Shown: positions 5,382 through 12,804 of the stretch, one piece after another
How positions within the stretch are numbered: the first letter of the stretch is position 1
Layout: every line of letters begins with the position of its first letter
Assembly (NCBI GenBank): GCA_031269415.1
Contig: JAISZF010000270.1
Span: 1 to 13,270, forward strand
Direction of reading: 5' to 3'
Length of the DNA: 13,270 nucleotides
DNA from: Clostridiales bacterium
Lineage (GTDB): Bacteria; Bacillota; Clostridia; Lachnospirales; WQUN01
Translations under genes and position numbers: made by a program
Notes under the pieces: generated by a model
What the model saw: the letters and a program-made list of their open reading frames with translations, nothing else
Told to the model about the DNA's origin: nothing
Database searches by the model: none

Positions 5382-7748
5382 CTATTTTTCCCATATCCTG
5401 GCCGCCAGAACGGTCATGTCGTCGCCTATTACCCCATCCGACAGACGCTGTGCCTCAAACAGCAGATAATCGGCTATATCCTGCGGGTTAGCGTATCGGC
5501 AGCCGCGCAGCGCGCCGGCTATCCAGTCATCTTTGCCGTTCGCGGCGGAAATATCCGTCATCCCGTCGGTAACCATAACCAGAACATCATTGTGGTACAG
5601 CTTTTTCCGGGATGTTTCCATGTCCACATCCTTCAGCATACCGATAGGCAGCGAAGCGGAGCGTACCACAAAGACCTTCCCGTCGCGCAGCAGGTATGTC
5701 GAAGCCGCGCCCAGCTTGATAAATTCCGTGTCGCCGGTATATAAGTCAACCGTGCAGATATCCAGCGTCGCGAAACTCTCATCGCTGCCGTTCAGCACCA
5801 GCACCGAATTGATTATCTTGACCGCCAGACGTTTATCAAATCCCGATTCTAAAAAGTTCTCCAGCAGATCCACAGCGGCGGAGCTTTCGTCGCGCGCTTT
5901 CTTTCCGGATCCCATCCCGTCGGATAAAACCAGCAGGGAATGCCCGCTTTTCAGATCCATAAACGAATAACTGTCGCCCGACTCGCCGTTCCTGCCCTTT
6001 GGCAGCCGCGCCGCGCCGCACGTCACATTTAAAGGTATTTCCTCAATAAAGCGAGTGTTGTATACCTGTGTCTTTTCACCGTCGTCCACCTGCATTCCGC
6101 GTTTCAGCACGCTATTCAGCAGATGAGTAACCGTCCGGTTCCACCGCTTGCCATCGTAATAGAATTGATGCCGGATGTTGACTTCGTAGCGACCTGTTTT
6201 ACTCTCCAGCACCGTTACGCGATCCACTTCAATATTGTTCCTGGCCAGCGCGAGCAGGATTTTTTCCTCCAGATCATCCCTGAAACGCAGGGAACTGTCC
6301 ATCTCGTCCGCCAGGTTTTTGATAACGCCGGATACCCCGGTCAACTGCTGGCTGATCAATTCACGGCTTTCCGCGATGGTATTCTTCCAAGTCAGATTTG
6401 TTTTACACAATTCAAACATGGAGTTTACGGTACTAATAAAAGAATCCAGATCAACGCATTGCGATTTCAGATCATCGTCTGTTTCAGCCGGCTCGGCCCG
6501 GCCCTTCCTTTCGCATTGATCCAGTAAACCGAATACGGACTGATATGTAGCGTAAAAATTCTCTTCCCAGCAGAACTCGCGTTTCTCGCACAATTTGCAG
6601 GCTTCCGAAGCGATATCGTCTATTAATTTCGCGGCGTCGCGTTTGTCCAAACCCTTCCGCTCCACTGCCATTTCGCCGAATTTATGCCCCAGCCTGGCAA
6701 ACACCTCCGAAAACGCCTTCAGCCGTTCAACGGCCATATCCCGTATCTTTGCCGCGTATTCCTGAGCGTTGTCCATAACCGGGTTAATCTGAGCGGTGAC
6801 ATGGAAGTTGAATTTCCAAGGGGTAATCAAAAACAGCATACCCGCGAAGCTTAGAGAGTATCCAACCTCCATGCTCAGCAGATCCCTGTTCAGGTAATAA
6901 AACGCGGCGCCGCCCGCGACCGTGAACCCCGCGAGTACATAGGGCTTTCCTTGGTTCTTAAACAGACCGCCACCCAAGCCCGCCAGAGAAAGAACCACCG
7001 CCATGGAGGCGTTCCAGCGCCCCATTCCCGCCAGCAGCAGCATCAGCCCCGTCAGCATGCCCGCAGCCGCCGCCACGCCTCCGTCGCCCAGATACGCGGC
7101 TAAGAGTATAAAATAAAAGCATAAAAAATATCTCAGCGACACAACACCGATATAAATATCCGAAGCCCCGGCTATAATACAACCAAAGAGTATCGCCAAA
7201 CTGATCATTTCCTCGTTGCTGAGCATGGGTTTGCGCTTGGTGGCAATCAGCACCGCCGACGCTTTGCTCAGCACGTATGCCAGGAAAAACGCCAGGACAG
7301 ATTCGAGCAGCGCGATAAGCAGCATTTCCATAACTCGGTCGGTGTTCAGCCAGACGACGGACAGTCCCCCGATCAGAACGCACAGCGCGCCCGCCAAACT
7401 CTGAGCGAAGACCGTGAAATAGAGGCTTTTCTTCACGAATAGGAACTGACGCTCAAAGATATTTATGACACATAGCAGACTGACGCAGATAAGGTATCGA
7501 ATCAGGTATATCCCCTGTAATTTTGTGGCGATACCCAACAGCAAGAAGACCGAGGTCGTGTAAAACCCCAGGCCGGTACCCATGATCGAAGCCAAAAAGC
7601 CGACCGCCGCGGGGTTTACCGTGTCAAATAAAACCGCGCGTCCGACGAAGAAACCAATAGCGCTGACCGCCAGGCGGGCGGCGTCGCCTCTGGTTAAAAA
7701 AAAGCGCCCCCTTGCGCGGGAAGCGGATTTAACAATTGTATTATCCAC
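5382..7748 (-). CDS. spoIIE: Stage II sporulation protein E (membrane PP2C-type phosphatase)
   Basis: In Bacillus, SpoIIE sits at the polar septum, dephosphorylates SpoIIAA to release sigma-F in the forespore, and interacts with FtsZ. This 788-residue protein has the full layout: a short basic cytosolic start, about ten hydrophobic segments to about residue 310, a central region with the SpoIIE-typical cysteine cluster CKLCEKREFCW (near 384-394), and a C-terminal PP2C domain. Visible metal-site motifs are GDSYSF (aspartate near 592), SDGMGSG (near 610), VTDGMTD (near 728) and GDDMTV (near 776). Start choice: a GTG at 7746-7748 has AAGGA upstream, and the promoter found at 7788-7817 places the transcript start near 7781. 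The ATG at 7818-7820, which would add 24 residues, would then lie upstream of the message and is unlikely. Complete; nothing suggests decay. Confidence 0.96.
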   Translation of the reverse strand: MDNTIVKSASRARGRFFLTRGDAARLAVSAIGFFVGRAVLFDTVNPAAVGFLASIMGTGLGFYTTSVFLLLGIATKLQGIYLIRYLICVSLLCVINIFERQFLFVKKSLYFTVFAQSLAGALCVLIGGLSVVWLNTDRVMEMLLIALLESVLAFFLAYVLSKASAVLIATKRKPMLSNEEMISLAILFGCIIAGASDIYIGVVSLRYFLCFYFILLAAYLGDGGVAAAAGMLTGLMLLLAGMGRWNASMAVVLSLAGLGGGLFKNQGKPYVLAGFTVAGGAAFYYLNRDLLSMEVGYSLSFAGMLFLITPWKFNFHVTAQINPVMDNAQEYAAKIRDMAVERLKAFSEVFARLGHKFGEMAVERKGLDKRDAAKLIDDIASEACKLCEKREFCWEENFYATYQSVFGLLDQCERKGRAEPAETDDDLKSQCVDLDSFISTVNSMFELCKTNLTWKNTIAESRELISQQLTGVSGVIKNLADEMDSSLRFRDDLEEKILLALARNNIEVDRVTVLESKTGRYEVNIRHQFYYDGKRWNRTVTHLLNSVLKRGMQVDDGEKTQVYNTRFIEEIPLNVTCGAARLPKGRNGESGDSYSFMDLKSGHSLLVLSDGMGSGKKARDESSAAVDLLENFLESGFDKRLAVKIINSVLVLNGSDESFATLDICTVDLYTGDTEFIKLGAASTYLLRDGKVFVVRSASLPIGMLKDVDMETSRKKLYHNDVLVMVTDGMTDISAANGKDDWIAGALRGCRYANPQDIADYLLFEAQRLSDGVIGDDMTVLAARIWEK

Positions 7749-7787
7749 ATTCTGCTTCCTTTCAGATTGTCCCGAGGTTATACTGCT

Positions 7788-7817
7788 ATTATAAAGGAAA
7801 CAAATCTTGACTGTAAA
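7788..7817 (-). promoter_or_regulatory. spoIIE: Probable spoIIE promoter
   Basis: Minus-strand reading: -35 TTTACA (7812-7817), 18-base spacer, -10 TATAAT (7788-7793), the latter a perfect consensus. The predicted transcript start near 7781 leaves about 33 bases before the GTG start, enough for the AAGGA ribosome binding site. In Bacillus, spoIIE uses sigma-A polymerase activated by Spo0A~P. A loose 0A-like sequence (TTGTCG, complement of 7849-7854) lies about 31 bases upstream of the -35 box but matches the 0A consensus poorly, so Spo0A control is not shown here. Confidence 0.62.
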
Positions 7818-7870
7818 CATAAATCCGTTACAATTATTATACTGAAAACGACAACGGGGGGGTGAAAGGT

Positions 7871-8854
7871 ATGCCGGGTGTAATTACGCACTATCTGATG
7901 AGTAAAGCCAGCGCTGATTTAATCGGTGACAGCGCCGTTTTAAACTGCCTGAAACAACACGGGGATGTCTTTTATCTGGGCGCTCAGGGTCCGGACATAC
8001 TGTACTTCGCGCTGGGAAATAAGGATTTGAATAATCTGGGCGAACGCATGCACGGTGAGGGCGTCGCCGGTTTCTTTGCCGAATGTCTGAACCGGATCCG
8101 CAAGACAGCGTCGCACGAGGGGCGGGACGAGATAATCGCTTACATGGCGGGATATATATGCCATTTCGCGCTGGATGTCCGCGCTTATCCCTATATTTAT
8201 TATAAAGCGGGCTTTGAGGGTGAGGACGGTCGTGTGGAAGGGGAATCCGCGCTCCGGCGTCATTTTTTGGAAGCGACGATAGACTGTGTTTTATTGAGGA
8301 ATCTGGAGGATAAAACCCCTTACGCTTTAAATATTCCCGGGATAATCAGCGTAGGGGCTAAAAAGCGCATGCTTATCGGCAAGTTTCTCTCCGAAACCGT
8401 AGCGTCGAGTTACGGCGTTTTTATATACCCCGAAGACTACGCTAAGGCGATGAAGGACATGGCGTTTGTTTACAGGATCTTCCGTGACAGGACAGGCACA
8501 AGGAGGAGGATAGCGATGGCTCTCGGGAAGGTGTCAGACGGTATGCGGACGGTCGCGTCAATGATGCACTGCAGCCCTGTGAAACGGCTTGACTATCTGA
8601 ACGAACAGCGCGCGGCCTGGCATTATCCGTGGGACGATACGATCGATATAAACGCTTCTTTCATGGATCTCTTCAATAGCGCCGCTGACGACAGCCGCAT
8701 CTATGTAAACGCGTTCGGGAAAGCGCTTAACAGACAATTGGACGACAAAATAGCCCTGAGTATCCTCGGCGGTAAAAACTTTTCGACAGGACTGGAAAGT
8801 ACAGTAAAATTTTTGTATTATAATATAGAGTTTGAAAAATTAAAGGAAGAGTGA
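7871..8854 (+). CDS. Zinc-dependent phospholipase C family protein
   Basis: Protein of 327 residues matching the bacterial zinc-dependent phospholipase C / S1-P1 nuclease-like family, an all-helical fold with a cluster of zinc-binding His and Asp. Candidate ligands in the expected order are H7 (VITHYL), D42 in GAQGPDILY, H61, H98 and D102 in YICHFALDVRAYPY, and H131 with D138 in RRHFLEATIDC. The catalytic substrate is unknown; members of this family without a signal peptide, as here, are common in Clostridia and most are uncharacterised, so phospholipase activity is only a family name. The ATG at 7871 is preceded by GGGGGTGA with five bases between, a good match to the 16S tail; an in-frame GTG at 7862 lies within that site. 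It is divergent from spoIIE and followed five bases later by dacF, with which it is probably co-transcribed. I could not settle on a promoter for this direction. Confidence 0.85.
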   Translation: MPGVITHYLMSKASADLIGDSAVLNCLKQHGDVFYLGAQGPDILYFALGNKDLNNLGERMHGEGVAGFFAECLNRIRKTASHEGRDEIIAYMAGYICHFALDVRAYPYIYYKAGFEGEDGRVEGESALRRHFLEATIDCVLLRNLEDKTPYALNIPGIISVGAKKRMLIGKFLSETVASSYGVFIYPEDYAKAMKDMAFVYRIFRDRTGTRRRIAMALGKVSDGMRTVASMMHCSPVKRLDYLNEQRAAWHYPWDDTIDINASFMDLFNSAADDSRIYVNAFGKALNRQLDDKIALSILGGKNFSTGLESTVKFLYYNIEFEKLKEE

Positions 8855-8859
8855 TGTGA

Positions 8860-10257
8860 ATGTTCAGGCGGATTATCGCTTTTATCATAATGACGGCGGC
8901 GGCCGCCGCCGCGGCGCTTCCGGTATCAGCCGCGGGTCCGGATCTTGAGCTGACAGCCCAAACCGCTATTTTAATCGAACAGACCACGGGCAAGCTGTTG
9001 TACGGAAAGAACGAGAGCGAGCGTATGTACCCCGCCAGTATGACCAAGATTCTCACCGCGCTGGTTGCCTTGGATTATCTGAAACCGGGCGAGTTCATAG
9101 TTGTCGGCGCGGAAAAGAGCGAGGCTCCGGCGGGATCGAGTGTCGCCAGCCTGGAGATCGGTGAAACCATCCTTGTTGAGAATCTGCTGCGGGCGCTGCT
9201 GATACCTTCCGGCAACGAAGCCGGATGCGTTATCGCTTATAATGTGGGGTTACGTGTGAACGGAGTTCCGGAAATGCCCTATGACGAAGCGGAAGCCCTG
9301 TTTTCCGATTTGATGAATAAAAAAGCCGCTGCACTGGGCGCGACGGGCACTCATTTTACAAATCCCCACGGTTTTCACGACGCCAGCCACTACTCCACCG
9401 CGCACGATATCGCGATGATCTCCCGGACATTTCTTCAGGTTCCATTGCTAAGCGCGATTGTAAAAGAAAAGAGATTCGCGGGAAACAGCGCCGGCGATAA
9501 CGCGCCCGAGGGCGCTAAAACGGTGGAACACGAGTGGAAAACCCATAACGAACTGATAATGGACAACAAGGAAGCATATTATACATACGCTAACGGTATA
9601 AAGACAGGTTTTACGGACGAAGCGAGTGACTGCTTGGCGTCGTCCGCGGAAAGAGACGGAGTCACGCTGATTTCCGTTGTGTTCTTGTCACCGAAACCGG
9701 GCATTTGGAACGATTCCCAAACCCTGTTTGAGTATGGATTTAATAATTTTGCTTTCGTTGACGTGCAAAAAGACAGCGAATTGCTGGAGCAAGCCGCTAT
9801 TAACAACCCCCGCCTGGGTGAGCCGGAACAGATGGATGTGCTGAGCAAAGGCGGTTTTACGGGCTTCTACAGTAATGATGAGTCTGCCCGAATTAAGCGG
9901 GAAATTGTATACGACCCGGCTCTCCTCGCGCGGTCCGGCGAGGAGGCCCCGGTTAGCGCCTCTGCTTTCGAGCCGCCCATAGAAAGGGGCCAGGCACTGG
10001 GTAAGGTTAATTATTATCTGGACGGACAAGTTATATACTCAAGCGAGGCGATCGCGGCCGCGAACGCGTATAAGCGCACCTTGAGCTCGGATTTTCGTTA
10101 TTATCTGGATTTAATCAAAGAGAAATTTTTCCAAATGGACGCGATTAAATTTTGGGTGGGCGGCGCGGCGATCCTCGCCGCCTTAATTATTATTTTAGCG
10201 GTAAGACGCCGGAGGCGGAAGAGGAATCAAGGATTTTCCATGTACCGTTGGCGGTAA
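8860..10257 (+). CDS. dacF: D-alanyl-D-alanine carboxypeptidase, DacF/PBP5 type (peptidase S11)
   Basis: Low-molecular-weight penicillin-binding protein of 465 residues that trims the terminal D-Ala from peptidoglycan pentapeptides outside the membrane. A signal peptide with an unusual Ala run is followed by a likely cleavage after VSAA (near residue 25). Active-site motifs are complete: SMTK (S60-K63), SGN (117-119) and KTG (248-250). A PBP5-type C-terminal beta domain (about 300-420) follows, then a hydrophobic helix (about 433-450) and a strongly basic tail RRRRRKR, so the protein is anchored by a true transmembrane segment rather than the usual amphipathic helix. An in-frame TGA directly precedes the ATG, fixing the start; AAAGGAAG lies upstream at somewhat long spacing. 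In Bacillus, dacF is expressed in the forespore; the nearby spoIIE is compatible with a sporulation role, but a vegetative role is not excluded. Size and motifs are normal for the family. Confidence 0.94.
   Translation: MFRRIIAFIIMTAAAAAAALPVSAAGPDLELTAQTAILIEQTTGKLLYGKNESERMYPASMTKILTALVALDYLKPGEFIVVGAEKSEAPAGSSVASLEIGETILVENLLRALLIPSGNEAGCVIAYNVGLRVNGVPEMPYDEAEALFSDLMNKKAAALGATGTHFTNPHGFHDASHYSTAHDIAMISRTFLQVPLLSAIVKEKRFAGNSAGDNAPEGAKTVEHEWKTHNELIMDNKEAYYTYANGIKTGFTDEASDCLASSAERDGVTLISVVFLSPKPGIWNDSQTLFEYGFNNFAFVDVQKDSELLEQAAINNPRLGEPEQMDVLSKGGFTGFYSNDESARIKREIVYDPALLARSGEEAPVSASAFEPPIERGQALGKVNYYLDGQVIYSSEAIAAANAYKRTLSSDFRYYLDLIKEKFFQMDAIKFWVGGAAILAALIIILAVRRRRRKRNQGFSMYRWR
8894..8911. repeat. 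18-base perfect GC palindrome in the dacF signal peptide
   Basis: The run of GCG/GCC alanine codons forms an uninterrupted 18-base palindrome with core GGCGGCGGCCGCCGCC, about 34 bases after the dacF start codon. It encodes part of the signal peptide poly-Ala tract. It could form a stable stem in the message or simply reflect alanine codon choice. Confidence 0.8.
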
Positions 10258-10289
10258 GAGATAAAATAGCCGATTTCGCTGGAAAATTG

Positions 10290-10318
10290 TTGAAAAACCC
10301 ATATGAACAGTGTAGTAT
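10290..10318 (+). promoter_or_regulatory. Probable promoter of mreBCD-PBP2
   Basis: In the 101-base gap between dacF and mreB: -35 TTGAAA (10290-10295), 17-base spacer, -10 TAGTAT (10313-10318). The -35 has one mismatch and the -10 has two. The predicted transcript start near 10325 gives a leader of about 35 bases. The gap holds no clear hairpin terminator for dacF, so read-through from upstream is also possible. Confidence 0.5.
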
Positions 10319-10358
10319 ATTTTTTATTATGAGTAACAAATGAAAACCGGAGGCTTAT

Positions 10359-11390
10359 ATGTTTTCAAGAGATTTGGGGATAGACCTGGGAACGGCGAAT
10401 ACGTTGGTATTCATGAAGAATAAGGGTATTATTGTGAACGAGCCGTCGGTGGTGGCTATCAACACGCGCTCAAAAGAGATATTGGCGGTGGGCGACGAGG
10501 CAAAGCAGATGATTGGCCGTACGCCGGGGAATATTGTGGCCATACGCCCGATGAAAGACGGCGTGATCGCCGATTTTGAGACAACCCAGGCTATGCTTAG
10601 GTATTTTATCGAAAAGGCGGCCCCGCACAGGTTCTTTCTGTCCAGGCCGAGGGTTGTGGTAGGCGTGCCGTCCGGGGTAACCGAAGTGGAAAAACGCGCG
10701 GTGATAGAGGCCACCATCGCCGCGGGCGCGCGTGAGCGCGACGCCTTTTTGATTGAGGAGCCGATGGCCTCGTCAATCGGCGCCGGGCTGCCGGTGGAGG
10801 AACCCACGGGTAATATGGTGGTGGATATCGGCGGCGGCACCAGCGAGGTGGCGGTTATTTCCCTGGGAGGCATAGTGACAAGCAAGTCACTGCGTGTGGC
10901 GGGCGATGCGCTGGATGAACATATTGTGAATTATATTAAAAAGGAATTCAGCCTGGCTATAGGCGACAGAACGGCTGAAGACATAAAGATATCTATCGGC
11001 TGCGTTTTCAACCCGAACCCGAACGCCAAGAAAAATATTCGGGGCAGAGACCTTATCTCAGGGCTGCCCAAGACGATTACCATAACCTCGGCGCAGGTAC
11101 GCGAGGCCATCGCCGAACCCATATCGTCGATTGTGGACGCGATCAAGTCTACCTTGGAAAAGACGCCGCCCGAGCTGGCTTCCGACATAATGGAAAGCGG
11201 AATAGTGCTGACCGGAGGCGGCGCCATGCTGGGCGGACTGGATAAATTGATCCAGAATGAAACCGGAATGCCGGTCAGTATCGCCAACGAGCCGTTGAAC
11301 TGCGTGGCGCTGGGAACGGGGCTGGTGATAGCCCATATTCAAACGCTGAAAAACGTGCTTATATCCCCGCGCGCTTTGAAGATGCGCTAA
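10359..11390 (+). CDS. mreB: Rod shape-determining protein MreB
   Basis: Bacterial actin of 343 residues that polymerises with ATP into short membrane-bound filaments and guides lateral wall synthesis. The actin-fold nucleotide motifs are all present: phosphate-1 GIDLGTANTLV (7-17), a connect-like stretch around 105-140 with PSGVTEVEKRAV and LIEEPMASSIGAGLPV, phosphate-2 VVDIGGGTSEVAV (154-166), and adenosine motif GIVLTGGGAMLGGL (281-294). Length and start MFSRDLGIDLG match Bacillus MreB. The start ATG has GGAGG five bases upstream. mreC and mreD follow immediately, which favours MreB over the paralogues Mbl and MreBH. No break or missing residue is visible. Confidence 0.97.
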   Translation: MFSRDLGIDLGTANTLVFMKNKGIIVNEPSVVAINTRSKEILAVGDEAKQMIGRTPGNIVAIRPMKDGVIADFETTQAMLRYFIEKAAPHRFFLSRPRVVVGVPSGVTEVEKRAVIEATIAAGARERDAFLIEEPMASSIGAGLPVEEPTGNMVVDIGGGTSEVAVISLGGIVTSKSLRVAGDALDEHIVNYIKKEFSLAIGDRTAEDIKISIGCVFNPNPNAKKNIRGRDLISGLPKTITITSAQVREAIAEPISSIVDAIKSTLEKTPPELASDIMESGIVLTGGGAMLGGLDKLIQNETGMPVSIANEPLNCVALGTGLVIAHIQTLKNVLISPRALKMR

Positions 11391-11404
11391 AGTGAAGGTA
11401 TAAG

Positions 11405-12250
11405 ATGGAATTTTTGACAAAACACAAAAAGATCTTTATTATTGTAATGACTATTTTATGTCTATTCCTGATAGTGTTCACTTTGAACCCCTCCGGGTTT
11501 TCAAAAACCCTGCGCAGCGCGGTCGGCATAATTATCAATCCGGTCAGCGGCGCGGTCTCCGGCGCGGTTTATTGGGCAGGCGACCGTATCGGATTTATTT
11601 CCCAGATGAACTCCCTGCATGACAGGGTCAGGGAACTGGAGGACGAGAACAGCCGGTTAACGATCGAGAATACTAGGCTTCAGGAAGCTAAAGAGGAGAT
11701 TGAAAAACTCTCCGAACTGCTTAGGATCAAGAACGAATACGCGGATTATCCCACAGTCGGGGCTAAGATTATCGGCAAGGAACCCGTTGACTCATATGAC
11801 GCGTATAAGATAAATAAGGGCGAGAACGACGGGCTGAAGGTGAATATGGTCGCTCTCGCGCCGGGCGGGCTTATGGGCATGGTGAGGGAATGCAATACCT
11901 TTGATTCCGTCGTCGTCTCGCTGATCGACGATCGCTCGTCCATCGCCGCCATGTGTTCGCGCACAAATGATAAAGGTTTTGTGAAAGGCGACAGCGAGTT
12001 AATGCGGCAGGGGTTATGCCTGATGGAGTACATTGATATCGACGCCCAGATACTGCCCGGCGACGAGATCCTGACATCGCCGCTCTCAGCCTACTATCCC
12101 CCGGGTATCATCATAGGACGAGTCAAAGAGGTAGCGCTGGACAATAACAGATTAACGAAACACGCGATTATAGAGCCGTCAGTTTCGCTTTCTCACTTGG
12201 AAACCATTTTGATCATCACTCAGGAATTCAATACCACGGCAAGCGGCTAG
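11405..12250 (+). CDS. mreC: Rod shape-determining protein MreC
   Basis: Protein of 281 residues with the standard MreC plan: a short basic cytosolic start, one membrane anchor (about 9-27), a heptad-like coiled coil (about 66-108, LHDRVRELEDENSRLTIENT), and an extracytoplasmic double beta-barrel domain to the end (landmarks KINKGENDGLKVNM, GLMGMV, DDRSSIAA, GDEILTSPLSAYYPPGIIIGRV). MreC links MreB filaments and MreD to PBP2 and stimulates the latter. It starts 14 bases after mreB with AAGG upstream of the ATG and ends 16 bases before mreD, so it is part of the same message. Normal length; no oddities. Confidence 0.96.
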   Translation: MEFLTKHKKIFIIVMTILCLFLIVFTLNPSGFSKTLRSAVGIIINPVSGAVSGAVYWAGDRIGFISQMNSLHDRVRELEDENSRLTIENTRLQEAKEEIEKLSELLRIKNEYADYPTVGAKIIGKEPVDSYDAYKINKGENDGLKVNMVALAPGGLMGMVRECNTFDSVVVSLIDDRSSIAAMCSRTNDKGFVKGDSELMRQGLCLMEYIDIDAQILPGDEILTSPLSAYYPPGIIIGRVKEVALDNNRLTKHAIIEPSVSLSHLETILIITQEFNTTASG

Positions 12251-12266
12251 CGAAAGGAAGAATGCG

Positions 12267-12782
12267 GTGTTGCGCATAGGTGTTATGTCAGCGGTTTTAA
12301 TATTAAACTTATCGTTGCAGTCTACCATATTCAGGTATATTGAAATCTATGGCGTAAGGCCGAATACGGCTTTGATCATTATTATCAGCTACAGTATACT
12401 GCGCGGCGACGTGGAAGGGGCTATTCTGGGGTTTTTCGCGGGTTTTTTGCAGGATGTTTATTTTAATTCATATATCGGGTTGTACGCGTTGGTATTCATG
12501 CTGGCGGGGTATTTCTGCGGCAAGCCTTTTAAGGATTATTTCCGCGAGAATTTCTTCCTGCCGCTGTCGCTTATAGCGATCAGCTCTCTGGCGTTTCAGT
12601 TTGTGTTATATGCCGCGAATTTTTTTTTCCGTGTGAAACTGGATTTCCCTTCATATTTCAGAACATTTATCCTGCCGGGGTCGGTCTATACCATTATTCT
12701 CTCCGTACCGATCTACAGCTTATTATACGGCATAAACAACAAGCTGGAGGAAGCCGAAAAAAACAAGCGTAAACTCTTTTAA
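12267..12782 (+). CDS. mreD: Rod shape-determining protein MreD
   Basis: Very hydrophobic protein of 171 residues with about five membrane segments, the typical MreD size and composition, lying between mreC and a class B PBP gene. Recognisable stretches are LRGDVEGAILGFFAGFLQDVYF and GLYALVFMLAGYFCGK, which match the conserved MreD core. It starts with GTG; GGAAG ends six bases upstream, a good site, whereas the nearby ATG at 12262 is in another frame. MreD is an integral part of the elongation machinery, but its exact biochemical role is not settled. Confidence 0.93.
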   Translation: MLRIGVMSAVLILNLSLQSTIFRYIEIYGVRPNTALIIIISYSILRGDVEGAILGFFAGFLQDVYFNSYIGLYALVFMLAGYFCGKPFKDYFRENFFLPLSLIAISSLAFQFVLYAANFFFRVKLDFPSYFRTFILPGSVYTIILSVPIYSLLYGINNKLEEAEKNKRKLF

Positions 12783-12804
12783 CTATATAGATGAGGTGTG
12801 TACT

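Noticed and set aside
5364..5392. Plus-strand TTGACA at 5364-5369 as a promoter
   Set aside because: No -10 like sequence follows at 16-18 bases and no plus-strand gene lies downstream; it points into the end of spoIIE.
7845..7856. Spo0A box upstream of spoIIE
   Set aside because: TTGTCG matches only the first part of the 0A consensus (TGTCGTT against TGNCGAA); a single loose match is not enough to call.
7801..7860. Plus-strand sigma-A promoter for the phospholipase C-like gene
   Set aside because: TATACT at 7838-7843 has TTGACT 25 bases away, too far; other -35 candidates match poorly. A sporulation sigma promoter is possible but I cannot support one.
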